Part shown: positions 20,460 through 31,437 of the stretch, piece after piece | Layout of the letters: each line of letters begins with the position of its first letter | How positions within the stretch are numbered: position 1 is the first letter of the stretch | Origin: Cephalotus follicularis | Lineage: Eukaryota > Streptophyta > Magnoliopsida > Oxalidales > Cephalotaceae | Assembly (NCBI GenBank): GCA_001972305.1 | Contig: BDDD01006243.1 | Span: 1-64,000, forward strand | Length of the DNA: 64,000 bases | Direction of reading: 5' to 3' | Made by a program: the position numbers and the translations under genes | Notes under the pieces: model-generated | Databases searched by the model: none | Told to the model about the DNA's origin: nothing | Seen by the model: the letters and a program-made list of their open reading frames with translations, nothing else

Positions 20460-23316
20460 TGTAATACCCCATACCTTTTGGAGATTTACGAGTTCTTTTT
20501 TTTAAGTTATATGATATGATGCATTTGTCCTTTGGGCTTATGTGTAATAATGGATAAGAGAATGATATGTTAAGCCAAGGTTTACGTGGGATTTGTGGAA
20601 GTTGAAGGACTTTTATGCAAAGATTCTTGAGGAAGATTCCAACTTCCAAGACAAATGATGGCTTAAGTTGGGATTAGTGTGAAGTTATCTTGAGATTTGA
20701 ATATCCTTTATTCTAGCTTCTGTAGATTAGAGAGAGAGTTTTAGAGAGAGAGGGAGCTCTAGTTTTATTTTCTTCTTCTTCTTCGTTCGTGCGCCTGGAC
20801 CAGTAGCAGTTGAAGCTTTCCTTTCGCAGCAGTGGAAGAAGCAGACAGGGTAAAGGAAAGAAGCAGACAAGCCAGAAGAAGAGAGTAGCAGAGAACAAAG
20901 GACGTTAGCATCCAAGGAAGTAGCAAGAATTGGGACTGGGACATCCGTTCTTTTAAAGCATTTTTATTGTTTATCTTATGTTCTTTGAGAATCCTTTTCT
21001 TCAGCTTCAGTTTGAGTAAGTGAGTTGTGATGGGAAGTTGTTTTCCCTAATGTCTTATGTTAACCATTCTTTTTTAGTGGAGTGTTTCCCAGAGCCCAGA
21101 GTAAGATGTTATGTAGCCTTGATACCGTTCATCTTCGGATGAGGTGACGTGTACGTGTTCACCCCCGTCGTCAGTGTACCTATTATCTATGATGAGTTAT
21201 TGAGCGAGTCTGCCCCCAGGTCCTACCTGGATCTCCTTACATTATGGCTAGGACAGTGTACAGGTTGAGTGCAGTTGAACACATATGTACAAGCTCCTTC
21301 ATCCTCAGCCCATCATCACAGGATGAGAAGTTGAGTGAGTCTGTCCCTAGGTTCCACACCTGGATCCCCTTGCATTGTTGTTAGGACAATGTATAGCGGT
21401 GAGTACAGTTGAGCTAAGTTATCAGATATAGTATTATAGAGAGCCTTTCAGTAGGTTTTCTAGAGGAGGACCTTGTCCTCGGACTTTTAGTCCCCAGCCC
21501 AGCTTTTATTAATGTAGTAAGCAAAGTACAGATGAGTCGACAGGTAAGCTACCCAGGTCGGCTTATGCCAAAATAACAGAAAATACAGATGAGCCAGCAG
21601 GTAAGCTGCCCAGCTCGGCTTAGGCCAAAAACCAGATCAGTTCAGTGCCACTATAAGTTGGCAACTATATTATGTAACCAGTAGGCTTCGGCCTGGATCA
21701 GCACAGTAAGGAAATGCCAGTTCTAGCTTAGTTGTTCTCCTCGGGTGTTTAGCCGGGAAGGACCCCAGTTCCTTATCAGGTCACTTTCTTTTGATCAGTT
21801 GTATTCTTATGTTTATTTCAGCTTTCATGAATATTCTAGAACTAGCTAAGCAAAGAAAAGAGTAAGTTTTCTTCAAGTACTTTGAGCTTTTCCTTATTGT
21901 ATGCCATGAGATATATGTTGTATACAATCTTTTCCCCAGTTGAGATAGTTAATCGTGCTCATGGTAAGATTTCTTCAGCGCATTCCTTTTTATGGATGCA
22001 CCAGAGGATGTTTTGTTCCCAGTCAACTAGTCAGTTGGACTAATCCCCTCACAGATTATTTTGCAGACCAGCCAGCCGGAAGAGACCCTTCAGCCCAACA
22101 GTAGATAGCTAAGCAAGGTAGTTTTTGAGCTCAGCAGCATGGAGTGCCAGCTCGGGCGTTTAGCGTTGCATTGCATTGGGCATTCTTTGGTTTCCTTTAC
22201 CCTTTATTTTGTAGTAGAGTAGCTAAGAGTATACCTTTTTTAAAGAAAGATAAGACATGTTATTCTTTTGCATACTAGGGAAGGCAGTGTATGTATGCCA
22301 TGTCCCAAATATGTAATGATCTGATACTTTCAAGATATGTTATGGATGTTTTGAGTTGACAGATGTGTTTATCATGTCTTTTTATGAACTTTTCATATTT
22401 TGAGTTTTGTGATTCCAGGCCTGGCGGGGGAGCTAAAGAGTCCCCGGGCTAGTAGCGGGGATGAACCCAGCAGGGTGTTATGTTATGCTTGGGGGCAAGG
22501 GTTTTGTTTAAAGAGTTTACCCCGAGGAGGCAGGGTGTCCCCAGGGTGATGTTGATGTTGGGCCTTGACAAGGGAGCATGAAAGGTGACCCTGGAGAGAG
22601 TGGCCAGGAGTGCCATGTTAGAGTAAGGCCCGTGATGAGTTATGTTAAGAGCTTTATGTTTTAAGTTAAACGGTGCGTTTGTTATGTGATCCTTAGGGAC
22701 GTGCAGAGGAGGTTTTACGCCGGGGGACAAGATATGTATGCGTGGTCTCAAGTATGGAGTTAAGTGATCACATGTGGCATGCATGGGTTTCTCCCCAGGT
22801 GCTTATGTTGGTTTCTCCCCGGGCGTTATTTATGCTGTGCGTTTTGGTGTTGGTGTTGTTGAGTTGAGCGGGGGTGCCGGGGGACAAGGCAGGTCCCCAG
22901 GGGAGCTTTAGTGAGCAAGTGAGGCGTGCGTACACCACTCCCCAGGCATGTTTTTTAAGTGTACTCGTGAGTTGCAAGTGTGTGCTCTCCCCGGGCATGC
23001 TTTGCGGGTTATGTTAAGTGGCCATGTGAGGAGAAAGTGGGTATTAAGTGATGCGGCACGTTTTGGAGCCTTGGTTAAGTAAAGCTTTGGGCATAAGTGA
23101 TGCGGCGCATTTTGGAGCTTCGTTTTTAAGTTGTGAGCGGGGCATGAGGAGGAGAGTTGTTGGATCCTCTGCCCTGGCTGCCCTATTAATTGCGCGCCTA
23201 GCCCAGCCCAGGCTTTCTCCTTGGGCAGTTATAGTTTAAGAGGGTTGTTGGCAAGTGGAGCGCCATCCTCGGTCAAGGCACGTGTCCGATAGAGTTAGCA
23301 GGAACGGGTCCTGACA
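20460..23316 (+). repeat. 5' LTR of element B, 2857 bp
   Basis: The LTR starts TGTAATACCCCATACC and ends CGGGTCCTGACA. It holds internal direct repeats: a unit with spacing 57 bases near 21528-21640 (acagatgag ... aagctgcccagctcggctta) and a longer diverged pair about 136 bases apart starting near 21193 and 21329 (gagcgagtctgccccc and gagtgagtctgtccct). The partner LTR is at 34916-37702. Confidence 0.93.
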
Positions 23317-23319
23317 AGT

Positions 23320-23330
23320 TGGTATCAGAG
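23320..23330 (+). promoter_or_regulatory. Primer-binding site of element B
   Basis: TGGTATCAGAG lies 3 bases after the 5' LTR end, matching the common plant initiator tRNA-Met primer site. Confidence 0.88.
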
Positions 23331-23456
23331 AAAAGGGTTTGCGTTTCTCCTTGTCCTTTCTATGTTAGTTATTGGGGTATTTCTTGGGGTTGCATTCATG
23401 CATTGCATATAGTTGCGACGTTTTCGTGATACGTTAGTATGTTGTTGTAGAAGACG

Positions 23457-24083
23457 ATGCCACCTCGGACTCGTAGCACTGTTCGTGGCAGGGGTCGTCC
23501 CAGAGGCGGAGGCAGAGGAAGAGCGATTCCTCGCCAGATAGTGGAGCAAGAGGTTCCTATAGAAGCGCCAGAGGAGCAGGCGAATGTGGGAGCAGAAGAA
23601 CAGGGAGCTCGACAGGTACCATAGGAGCCTATCCCAGTAGCGCAATCAGCCGCGCGTATGCCTCGACCAATACCTGCCAGTGGACCTATGGAGATTATGC
23701 AAGCAGCAACGATGTGGGCTCAGACTATGGGTTTAGTCAGACCCCAGCCTCTTCCGATCGAACGCATGCAACCATTAGGTGCGATGTCCTTTGAGGGAAC
23801 CGGAGACCCCATGGATGCAGAAGTATGGTTGAACCACCTTGAAGAGATCTTCACGTGGCTTGATATAGCAGAGGATTCACGGGTAAAGAGTGCATCCTTC
23901 TTTCTTTCAAGAGGTGCTCAAAGATGGTGGGAAGCTCTTGTAGCTCGGTATGAGAGCTCGGCAGAGATCACGTGGGAGAAATTCAAGAAGGAGTTTAAGC
24001 AGTACTTCTTTCCACCTACGTTTGTTCAAGATAAGAGAAGAGAGTTCATTCATCTGCGGCAAGGAAATGGATCTGTGTCCCAG
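23457..24083 (+). pseudogene. gag N-terminal part of element B
   Basis: The region starts at an ATG at 23457 (MPPRTRSTVRGRGRPRGG, an Arg/Gly-rich start). The capsid portion reads MSFEGTGDPMDAEVWLNHLE, SFFLSRGAQRWWEALVARY and WEKFKKEFKQYFFPPTF, the classic plant Gypsy retrotrans_gag signature. Element H is inserted at 24084 with cccag duplicated, and related gag sequence resumes at 34039. Fossil. Confidence 0.88.
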
Positions 24084-26699
24084 TGTAACACCCGAAATTT
24101 TCAAGTGTTGTAATTTCACAATGTAAGTGTACTTTTAATTGTGGAATTAATAAAATGATGGATTTTCCGAATTTGATGATGTTTTCCCAAACTCTGATGA
24201 TGTTGCTTTTAAATCAATTAAGTACTTAGAAGTGTGATTGCTTCGTAAGTACACTAAGAACAGTCGATGGTACAGTAGACCAGCCGACTGGTTGACTGCG
24301 TATGGGAGCAGTCGACTGGTGGGATGAACCAGTCGACTGGCCAACTGTCGAGCCACATGGCAACAAACTGTCAGGCGGGAAACTGCTGTTGGGTGTGGAC
24401 AGCCGACTGGTTTGTGCTCTGTTGTATTGCATGTGATGAGATCACATGCAGCCACTGACAAGAGCATCTTGCAGGCGCCATCTGATGATAGATAAAACGT
24501 GTATGTCATGCACACTACTGCTAGAACCTGCAGAGACTGATAGGAAGGGTGGGAGTGACATGTGTGGAGGCATGCAAGTGATGGAAGGGAAATAATGGCA
24601 TTTAGTGCCATGCAACGGGTTAGGAGAAGAGATGGCATAAAAATACTCTCCCTTACCGTCCCTCTCTCACCCAGTGCATGCAAGAAAGGAAAACACAGTG
24701 GGATTGAAAGGAGAAAGGAGGGAGAGAGTTTGGGTTTGTTTTTCTTGTCCAACTTTGGAACCAAGAAGGAAAGCTTTGAAGAGACAATTCGAGCTACTGG
24801 GCTGGAGTTGGAGCTTCTGGGGAGCTCAAAACGTCGCTGCTGGAACACAAAGAGGTGGACTTACAGATTCCTAACTTGGAATCAAAAGGTACGGAAAGTT
24901 ATGATTGTCATTTGGAGTTCAATATTACTGCATGTTATGCGATTGGTTGTCTGCTTGTATAAGCCACGATGCTCAGTTGATATGACCATGATTATTGCTG
25001 GTTTATGCATGCCATGTGTACTGTTGAGAATCTTTGAACTTATGTACATGCATGTTGAATTTTATTTTGGTATTGGATTCCTGGACAAGATGCATGCTAC
25101 TGTTGTATTATATGAGGTTGTGGAAGACTGAATGATGATTTTCTGCCTTGAGAATACATTTTGGATGTTAACAATGATCTGCTTAAGTGGTATATTTTGG
25201 ATTGCATGCAACTGTTTCCCAGAACAGTCAACTGTCGAAGAAAGACAGCCGACTACTCAACCTAAACAGTCGACTGTTGAAGAATAACAGCCGACTGCCT
25301 GATGAACAGGTAGAGTGGTAGAACGAACCAGTCGACTACTCACGTACTGAATTCTCATAACAGCCGATTGGTGGAGGATCCAGCCGTCTGCCAAGCTACG
25401 GTTTGGTTCCCTCTTTCTTAAAACGAAGCGCGACAATCCCGACTTCGCTTAGGATGCATTAGAGCATTTGTATGCATTGCATATACATTGTTTACTACCT
25501 GTTGGTTGCTGTTTGTAAATCGTTTATGATTCTAAAGTTGTGATGTTTAGAAATGTACATGTGAACTCAGAATGCGCTATTTTGAGTATGAAAATATGTG
25601 TTGGTTAATAACGTATTTTTGAACAAACTAGTAAACAATTTACACTACTGATTGTTCAGGGGTATTTCTACTACTGAAATTACATATTTCAAATATTTGT
25701 TACTTTCAGAAATATTTGAAAATGGGCTGCCTGTTGTCGATCTAAACAATCACCACTGTACTGTTACTGTACTATTTACTGTTGATTCACAGTTTGCTCT
25801 GTGAATTTCTATGTGTTTGTGCTTGAGCCACTGGTTGCATGGCGGAGGCTGCCAGCACCGGCTATTGGTAGGGTTGACCTAGGGGCCAGGAGTTGGCTGG
25901 GTGACTCACTGTACTGTACTGTTGCCTCACTCGGTTGCCTGAAGTAGGGACCGGAGTGGGAGTGTAGCGTGGGGCCAGGAGTTGGCGGCGTTACATATAC
26001 TGCCTGACTGTTGTGGTCCTTTATGGACATATTGTACTGCCTGTTGGTCCTTTTCGGACATTACTGTGATTGTGGGTGTGATCCTGGTCGGATCACTACT
26101 GTACTGTTCTTGCATACATATATTTTCTTATATATGTACCCACTGTTATTTTACTGCACTGCTAAAATATATATATTTCTCATATATATATAAACCGGTG
26201 TTTCCTGCACTGCATCATTTATGCATACATTACATGACATGCATCTAATGTTGATCCCGAGCTACTTTTATGACTTAGCCGAGTGAGGATAAAGGCTAAC
26301 CCCCTACTTTACAGATTGATGCAGTGGACCGGTTGGACTGGCATGGGTGAAGAACACGATGTTATATTGTTTATACCTGGTATTACTTTTCTCATGTTTT
26401 GTAATAAACCGGTTTTTGTTTAAGGACTACTGATGTACCGTTCTTATGGTTTTGTTAATGATGGGATTTAATATTGTACTGTGATCACGCTCCGTTTTGT
26501 GGGCTATTAACAATGACGGACTTGTATTGGGTAGCGTGCAGTATGGGATGCACGTTACGTGTTTTCAGCTTATGAATCTTATGCTTCCGCAACTGATATC
26601 CTGTTTATAAGTTTAAATTTCATGGTTTTGCATAAGCTGTATTTATGTGTTAATTGCCTTTACCACTTGATGTTGTCTTACCGAAACGGGGGCCTGTCA
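24084..26699 (+). repeat. 5' LTR of chromovirus H, 2616 bp
   Basis: The LTR starts TGTAACACCCGAAATTTTC and ends ACGGGGGCCTGTCA. It holds CAGTCGACTGG palindromes at 24250-24420 (for example 24309-24319 and 24329-24340) and again at 25220-25400, plus TA-rich runs near 26165-26190. The partner is 31438-34038. Reading frames here are LTR shadows, not genes. Confidence 0.93.
24250..24420. promoter_or_regulatory. CAGTCGACTG array in LTR of H (U3)
   Basis: Near-palindromic copies of CAGTCGACTGG, with variants cagccgactgg and cagtcgatgg, recur at intervals of roughly 20-40 bases. A second cluster is at 25220-25400 and the partner LTR repeats both (31615-31745, 32560-32735). The GTCGAC centre is shared with the arrays in Copia elements A and I. 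Enhancer function is inference. Confidence 0.6.
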
Positions 26700-26811
26700 G
26701 CAGTGTTAACAAAGCATATTCCATATATGCTTAGCTAGGATACTTTCCTCGGCAATTAATGAATTGTTTTCCTAAAGTCGTGACTAACCATCAACCTTCT
26801 TATAGGAATCA

Positions 26812-27613
26812 ATGGACCGAAGGAGGACACGTGTTAGGGCGAGAGCTGTTGGAGCTAATGCCCCTGAGGAAGCAAACATTCCGCAAGGGATGAATATTCC
26901 CCAAGATGACAGAGATCCGATGGCCCGGATCGCGGACTATTTTCAGCAACAAATGGCCTTTAATAGGGCTAATGCGGAGGAGATGCGCCAGTACTACGCA
27001 CAAGCTCGACCGCAACATAGGGCTCCCGACCACTGCTCGGGGAGGATGGTAACCAGTTTGGGAGAGACATTGAAAAGTTCATGAGGCTGAATCCACCCTG
27101 TTTCTGGGGGGACCTCGATGCTACTGTTGCTGAGAGATGGCTGCAAGACCTGGAGAAAATTTTTGGAAGTGATGGACTGTACTGACACTCAAAAGCTGAA
27201 GTTTGCAGTTTACCGCCTATGGGGTGAGGCCACTCATTGGTGGGAGATGGTCAAGGCAAAATGGGAATCACAGAGGCTGGACAGCACTTGGGACAAATAC
27301 CAGACAGAGTTCTTGGAGACTTATGTTCCACGTATTGAGCAAGAGCGACGAGAGACGGAGCTCTTGGAGTTGCGACAGGGAGAGATGACTGTGGCTGAAT
27401 ATCAAGCAAGATTCATGGAGCTGGCCAGACATTCACCTTATTTGGTGGCTGATGAAGAGAAGAAAATTCGGAGATTCCTGAGAGGTCTGCGACCGGATCT
27501 TCGATCAAGAATTAGAGCTATGGAACTGAGGACTTTTGTGGAGGTTACTCAGAAAGCAAGACTGTTGGAGACAATATCTAGTGAAGACCGGGCTGAGAGA
27601 GCTCGCGCATAGC
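26812..27613 (+). pseudogene. gag of chromovirus H
   Basis: The N-terminus MDRRRTRVRARAVGANAPEE begins at 26812. The capsid part reads LRDGCKTWRKFLEVMDCTDT, YRLWGEATHWWEMVKAKWES, YQTEFLETYVPRIEQ and ELLELRQGEMTVAEYQARFM, and ends near LETISSEDRAERARA. These are chromovirus retrotrans_gag motifs. A double knuckle region follows at about 27720-27850. Fossil, with a break or two. Confidence 0.9.
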
Positions 27614-27734
27614 AGAGTAAACAGAGCCCTACACAGTCCCAACTGGCATCGTCGAAATGGCAAGATGGTGGTTCTCCGACGAAGTCGTCTAAGAACAGGT
27701 CTCAGTAGACAGCTTCACAGGGTACTCATGTTAG

Positions 27735-28530
27735 ATCCGGAGGTTGCTATTATTGTGGTCGTACAGGCCACCAACAGAAAGATTGCTGGAGCTTCAATGG
27801 TTGGTGCTTGAGGTGCGGGGCACCTGGTCACTCAGTGAAGGACTGTCCGAAGAGTTCTGCTATAGCGCCTACTTGGCCGGGGAGTAGTAGTGGTGCGGCG
27901 ACGGGACCGTCACAGAGGAAGGACACCGGCAAGGGCATCGAAAAAGGTAGAGTTTTTGTACTTGCTCAGACATAGGATCCAGAATTGACTTCTGTTGTTA
28001 GAGGTACTCTGTATATATATGGTTTTTCTGCTAGGGTATTGATGGATTCTGAAGCATCGCATTGTTTTATATCTACACGTTTTGCATCTTGCTTAGATGT
28101 CACCCCTGACTGCATGTCATACATACTTGATGTGAGTACACTGACCGAGACTTCTATGTATACTGATTCGATATATAGGAGTTGTGAGATGTCTATGGCA
28201 GGCATTCCTTTGTATGCAGACTTGATAGTGCTGCCTATTCGTGACTTCGATGTTATATTGGGGATGGATTGGCTATCAGTACACCGTGATCGCATGGATT
28301 GTTACAATAAAACCGTGGATTTTTGTCTGCCCGACGAAATGACTCTTCAGTTCAAGGGAGACAAAGGGTTCTCAACACCGATCATATCCTTTATTCGAGC
28401 ATCGAGATACTTAGAGAAGGGATGCGAGGGATATTTGGCCTATGTGATTGATCGGAGGAAAGAGAAAGGCTTGAGCTTGGAGGAAATTCCAGTCGTGTGC
28501 GAATTTCCAAATGTATTTCCTGATGACTAG
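27735..28530 (+). pseudogene. Zinc-knuckle and protease region of chromovirus H
   Basis: CYYCGRTGHQQKDCW-type and CLRCGAPGHSVKDCP-type knuckles are readable near 27745-27855. The retropepsin-like region then begins near 27985: GTLYIYGFSARVLMDSEASH, FISTRFASCL, and later DVILGMDWLSVHRDRMDC. The last segment is the standard chromovirus motif downstream of the protease. Fossil. Confidence 0.85.
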
Positions 28531-28536
28531 GGATCT

Positions 28537-29477
28537 TTGCCACCGAAGAGAATTATGGAGTTTGTTATCGATCTTATACCAGGTACAGCTCCTATTTCTA
28601 AAGCACCATATAGAATGGACCCTGCAGAATTGAGGGAACTGAAATTGCAATTGCAAGATCTGATCGATAAGGGTTTTATTCGACCTAGTGTTTCTCCGTG
28701 GGGTGCGCCTGTACTGTTTGTCAAGAAGAAGGATGGGTCGATGAGGCTCTGCATCGACTATAGAATGTTGAACAAGGTAACTATCAAGAGCAAGTATCCT
28801 TTACCCCACATCGAGGAGTTGTTTGACCAGTTGCAAGGATCGAGGGTGTTTTCCAAGCTCGACTTGAGGTCAGGTTATCACCAACTGAGAGTAAAGGAAG
28901 GAGACATTGAGAAGACTACCTTCCGGACACGATATGGTCATTACGAGTTCCTGGTGATGCCATTTGGTGTTACCAATACACCGGCAGCTTTTATGTCATT
29001 GATGAATGACGTATTCGGACCATACCTAGACCAGTTTGTTGTGGTATTTATTGATGACATACTGGTATATTCGAGGAGTGAGGAGGAGCACGCTCATCAT
29101 CTGATGCTAGTATTGCAAGTTCTCAGAGAACATCAGTTGTACGCCAAGTTTGGCAAGTCTGAGTTCTGGCTATATCATGTGATCTTTCTTGGTCACATCG
29201 TATCTGGGGAAGGCTTGACGGTGGATCCGTCAAAGACTGAAGTGGTACGAGACTAGCCACAACCGAAGAACGTGATGGAGGTGCGCAGTTTCCTTGGATT
29301 GGCGGGGTATTATAGGAGGTTCATCCAAAACTTTTCAAGGATAGCCGAGCCCTTGACTAGACTGACCCAGAAGAAGACCCCTTTTGTCTGGGATGATGAC
29401 TGTGAAGCTAGTTTCCGTGAACTGAAGGATCGATTAGTTTCCATGAACTGAAGGATCGATTAGTTTTCGCTCCTGTC
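28537..29477 (+). pseudogene. Reverse transcriptase region of chromovirus H
   Basis: Gypsy RT landmarks appear in order: [87 protein letters not shown] and [17 protein letters not shown] (catalytic DD near 29052). Thumb-type sequence follows ([17 protein letters not shown] and SFLGLAGYYRRFI). The region is fossil; breaks lie towards its end. Confidence 0.92.
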
Positions 29478-30929
29478 TTGGCATTACCTGATGGTAATGA
29501 GGGCTTTGCAGTCTACAGTGATGCATCGGGTAAGGGTTTGGGTTGTGTATTGATGCATCGAGGCAGAGTTATTGCATATGCCTCAAGGAAGCTGAAGCCG
29601 TATGAAGAAAACTACCCGACTCATGACCTCAAACTTGCAGCTATTATCTTCGCCCTTCAGAAGTGGAGGCACTATCTTTATGGGGCGCAGTTTGAGATCT
29701 TTACCGATCATAAGAGTTTGAGGTACCTGTTTTGTCAGGACACACTGAACATGAGACAGCGAAGGTGGGTAGAATTCTTTAATGATTATGATTGCAGTGT
29801 TCAGTACCACCCAGGGAAAGCGAATGTAGTCGCTGATGCCTTGAGCCGCAAGGCTATGGTTGCCAGTGCGATGGTGTCGCAATGGAAGATGTTAGAAGAC
29901 TTCCAAGAGTGGTCTCTGTTCAATCAGTCACTGGGGATCTTTGTGGCTGACATACGAGTACAGCATGTGTTACTAGATCACATCAGGGATGCACAACCAC
30001 ACGATCCGGAGTTACAATGGATTCAGGAGAACCTGGACTCAGAACCCGACTTTCGAGTACATGCTGATGGTATTCTGAGACATCGGGGACGGGTGTGTCT
30101 TCCGAATGAACCAGGGTTGAAGAATGAGTTACTTCGTGGGCCTCATAAATCTCTGTACAACATTCACCCTGGTAGCACTAAAATGAATCAAGATATGAAG
30201 AAGACTTACTGGTGGCCGGGCATGAAACGAGAGATCGCCGAGTATGTGGCAAAGTGTTTGACTTGCCAGACAGTTAAGGCCGAGCACCAGAGACCGGCAG
30301 GATTGTTACAACCTTTACCAATTCCAGAGTGGAAATGGGAACATGTCACGATGGATTTTGTTTCAGGTTTTCCTCTAACTCGGAACCGTCACAATGCCGT
30401 GTGGGTTGTCGTAGATAGACTCACCAAATTAGCACACTTTCTGCCTACACACGTTACCGATTCTGTGAGCAAGCTAGCTAGTTTGTATGTGAAGAAGATA
30501 GTGAGGCTACACGGTGTTCCAGTCAGCAAATTATGTGATAGAGATGCCATCTTCACTTCCAACTTCTGGAAGAGGTTTCAGACAGCTTTCGGGACGAAGC
30601 TAAACCTGAGTACTGCCTTCCACCCTCAGACCGATGGGCAGTCTGAGCGTACCATCCAGACCTTGGAGGATATGCTACGGGCTTGCATTATTGATTTTGC
30701 TGGTACCTGGGAGGATCATATTCCCTTGATAGAATTCTCTTACAATAACAGCTATCATTCCAGTATCGGCATGGCACCATTTGAAGCACTATATGGGAGG
30801 AAGTGCAGATCTCCTGTATGTTGGGATGAGGTCGGGGAGCAACCTTTACTCGGGACTGAGTTAGTGGAGGAAACTTCAGAGAAGATCAGGATTACCAAAA
30901 AGAAGCTGCTTGCTGCTCAGAGCCAGTAG
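29478..30929 (+). pseudogene. RNase H and integrase region of chromovirus H
   Basis: An open stretch of 483 codons. RNase H motifs come first: FAVYSDASGKGLGCVLMHRG, IAYASRKLKPYEENYPTHDL and IFTDHKSLRYLF. The integrase follows: a zinc-binding part ending CLTCQTVKAEHQRPAGLLQP, then WEHVTMDFVSGFP, LCDRDAIFTSNFWKRFQ and STAFHPQTDGQSERTIQTLE, which hold the D, D and E of the core, and FSYNNSYHSSIGMAPFEALY. It is the longest open pol stretch in the window, but the element as a whole is broken. Confidence 0.93.
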
Positions 30930-30962
30930 AAGAGCTATGCGGACAGTGTCAAGAGGAGGCCT

Positions 30963-31391
30963 TTGACCTTCAGTGTGGGCGATCATGTGTTCTTAAAGGT
31001 CTCACCATGGAAGGGCATGCAAAGGTTTGGGAGAAAGGTCAAATTAGCGCCTCGCTACATTGGTCCTTTCGAGATTTTGGAGAGAGTTGGGGAGGTAGCC
31101 TACCAGCTTGCCTTACCTCCTGCACTGTCAAACGTGCACGACGTCTTCCATGTATCTATGCTGAGGAGATATATTCTGAACCCGTCACATGTCCTGGATT
31201 ATGATACTGTTCCGGTACAGGATGATCAATCTTGTGAGGAGTTGCCTGTGCGGATTCTCGATTGGAAGACGCAGATTTTGAGAAACCGAACCATCTCCAT
31301 GGTGAAGGTTCAATGGCAGTTCCACCGACCGGATGAAGCAACTTGGGAATGTGAGGAGGATATCCGAGAACGCTACCCGCACTTGTTCTAG
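30963..31391 (+). pseudogene. Integrase C-terminus and chromodomain of chromovirus H
   Basis: The GPY/F-type segment (VKLAPRYIGPFEILERVG, YQLALPPALSNVHDVFHVSM) is followed near 31240-31390 by a chromodomain-like end: ILDWKTQILRNRTISMVKVQ, W-F-RPDEATWECEEDI, ERYPHLF. This order defines chromoviruses. In live relatives the chromodomain helps choose the integration site in chromatin. Fossil. Confidence 0.9.
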
Positions 31392-31437
31392 TCTTGTTTT
31401 GAATTTCGAGGATGAAATTCTTTGAAAGGGGGGTGGA

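Noticed and set aside
24147-25131. Open frames of up to 233 codons on both strands in the H 5' LTR (and their copies at 31820-32474)
   Set aside because: They occur in both LTR copies with the same layout and match no protein motif I know. They are LTR sequence read by chance.
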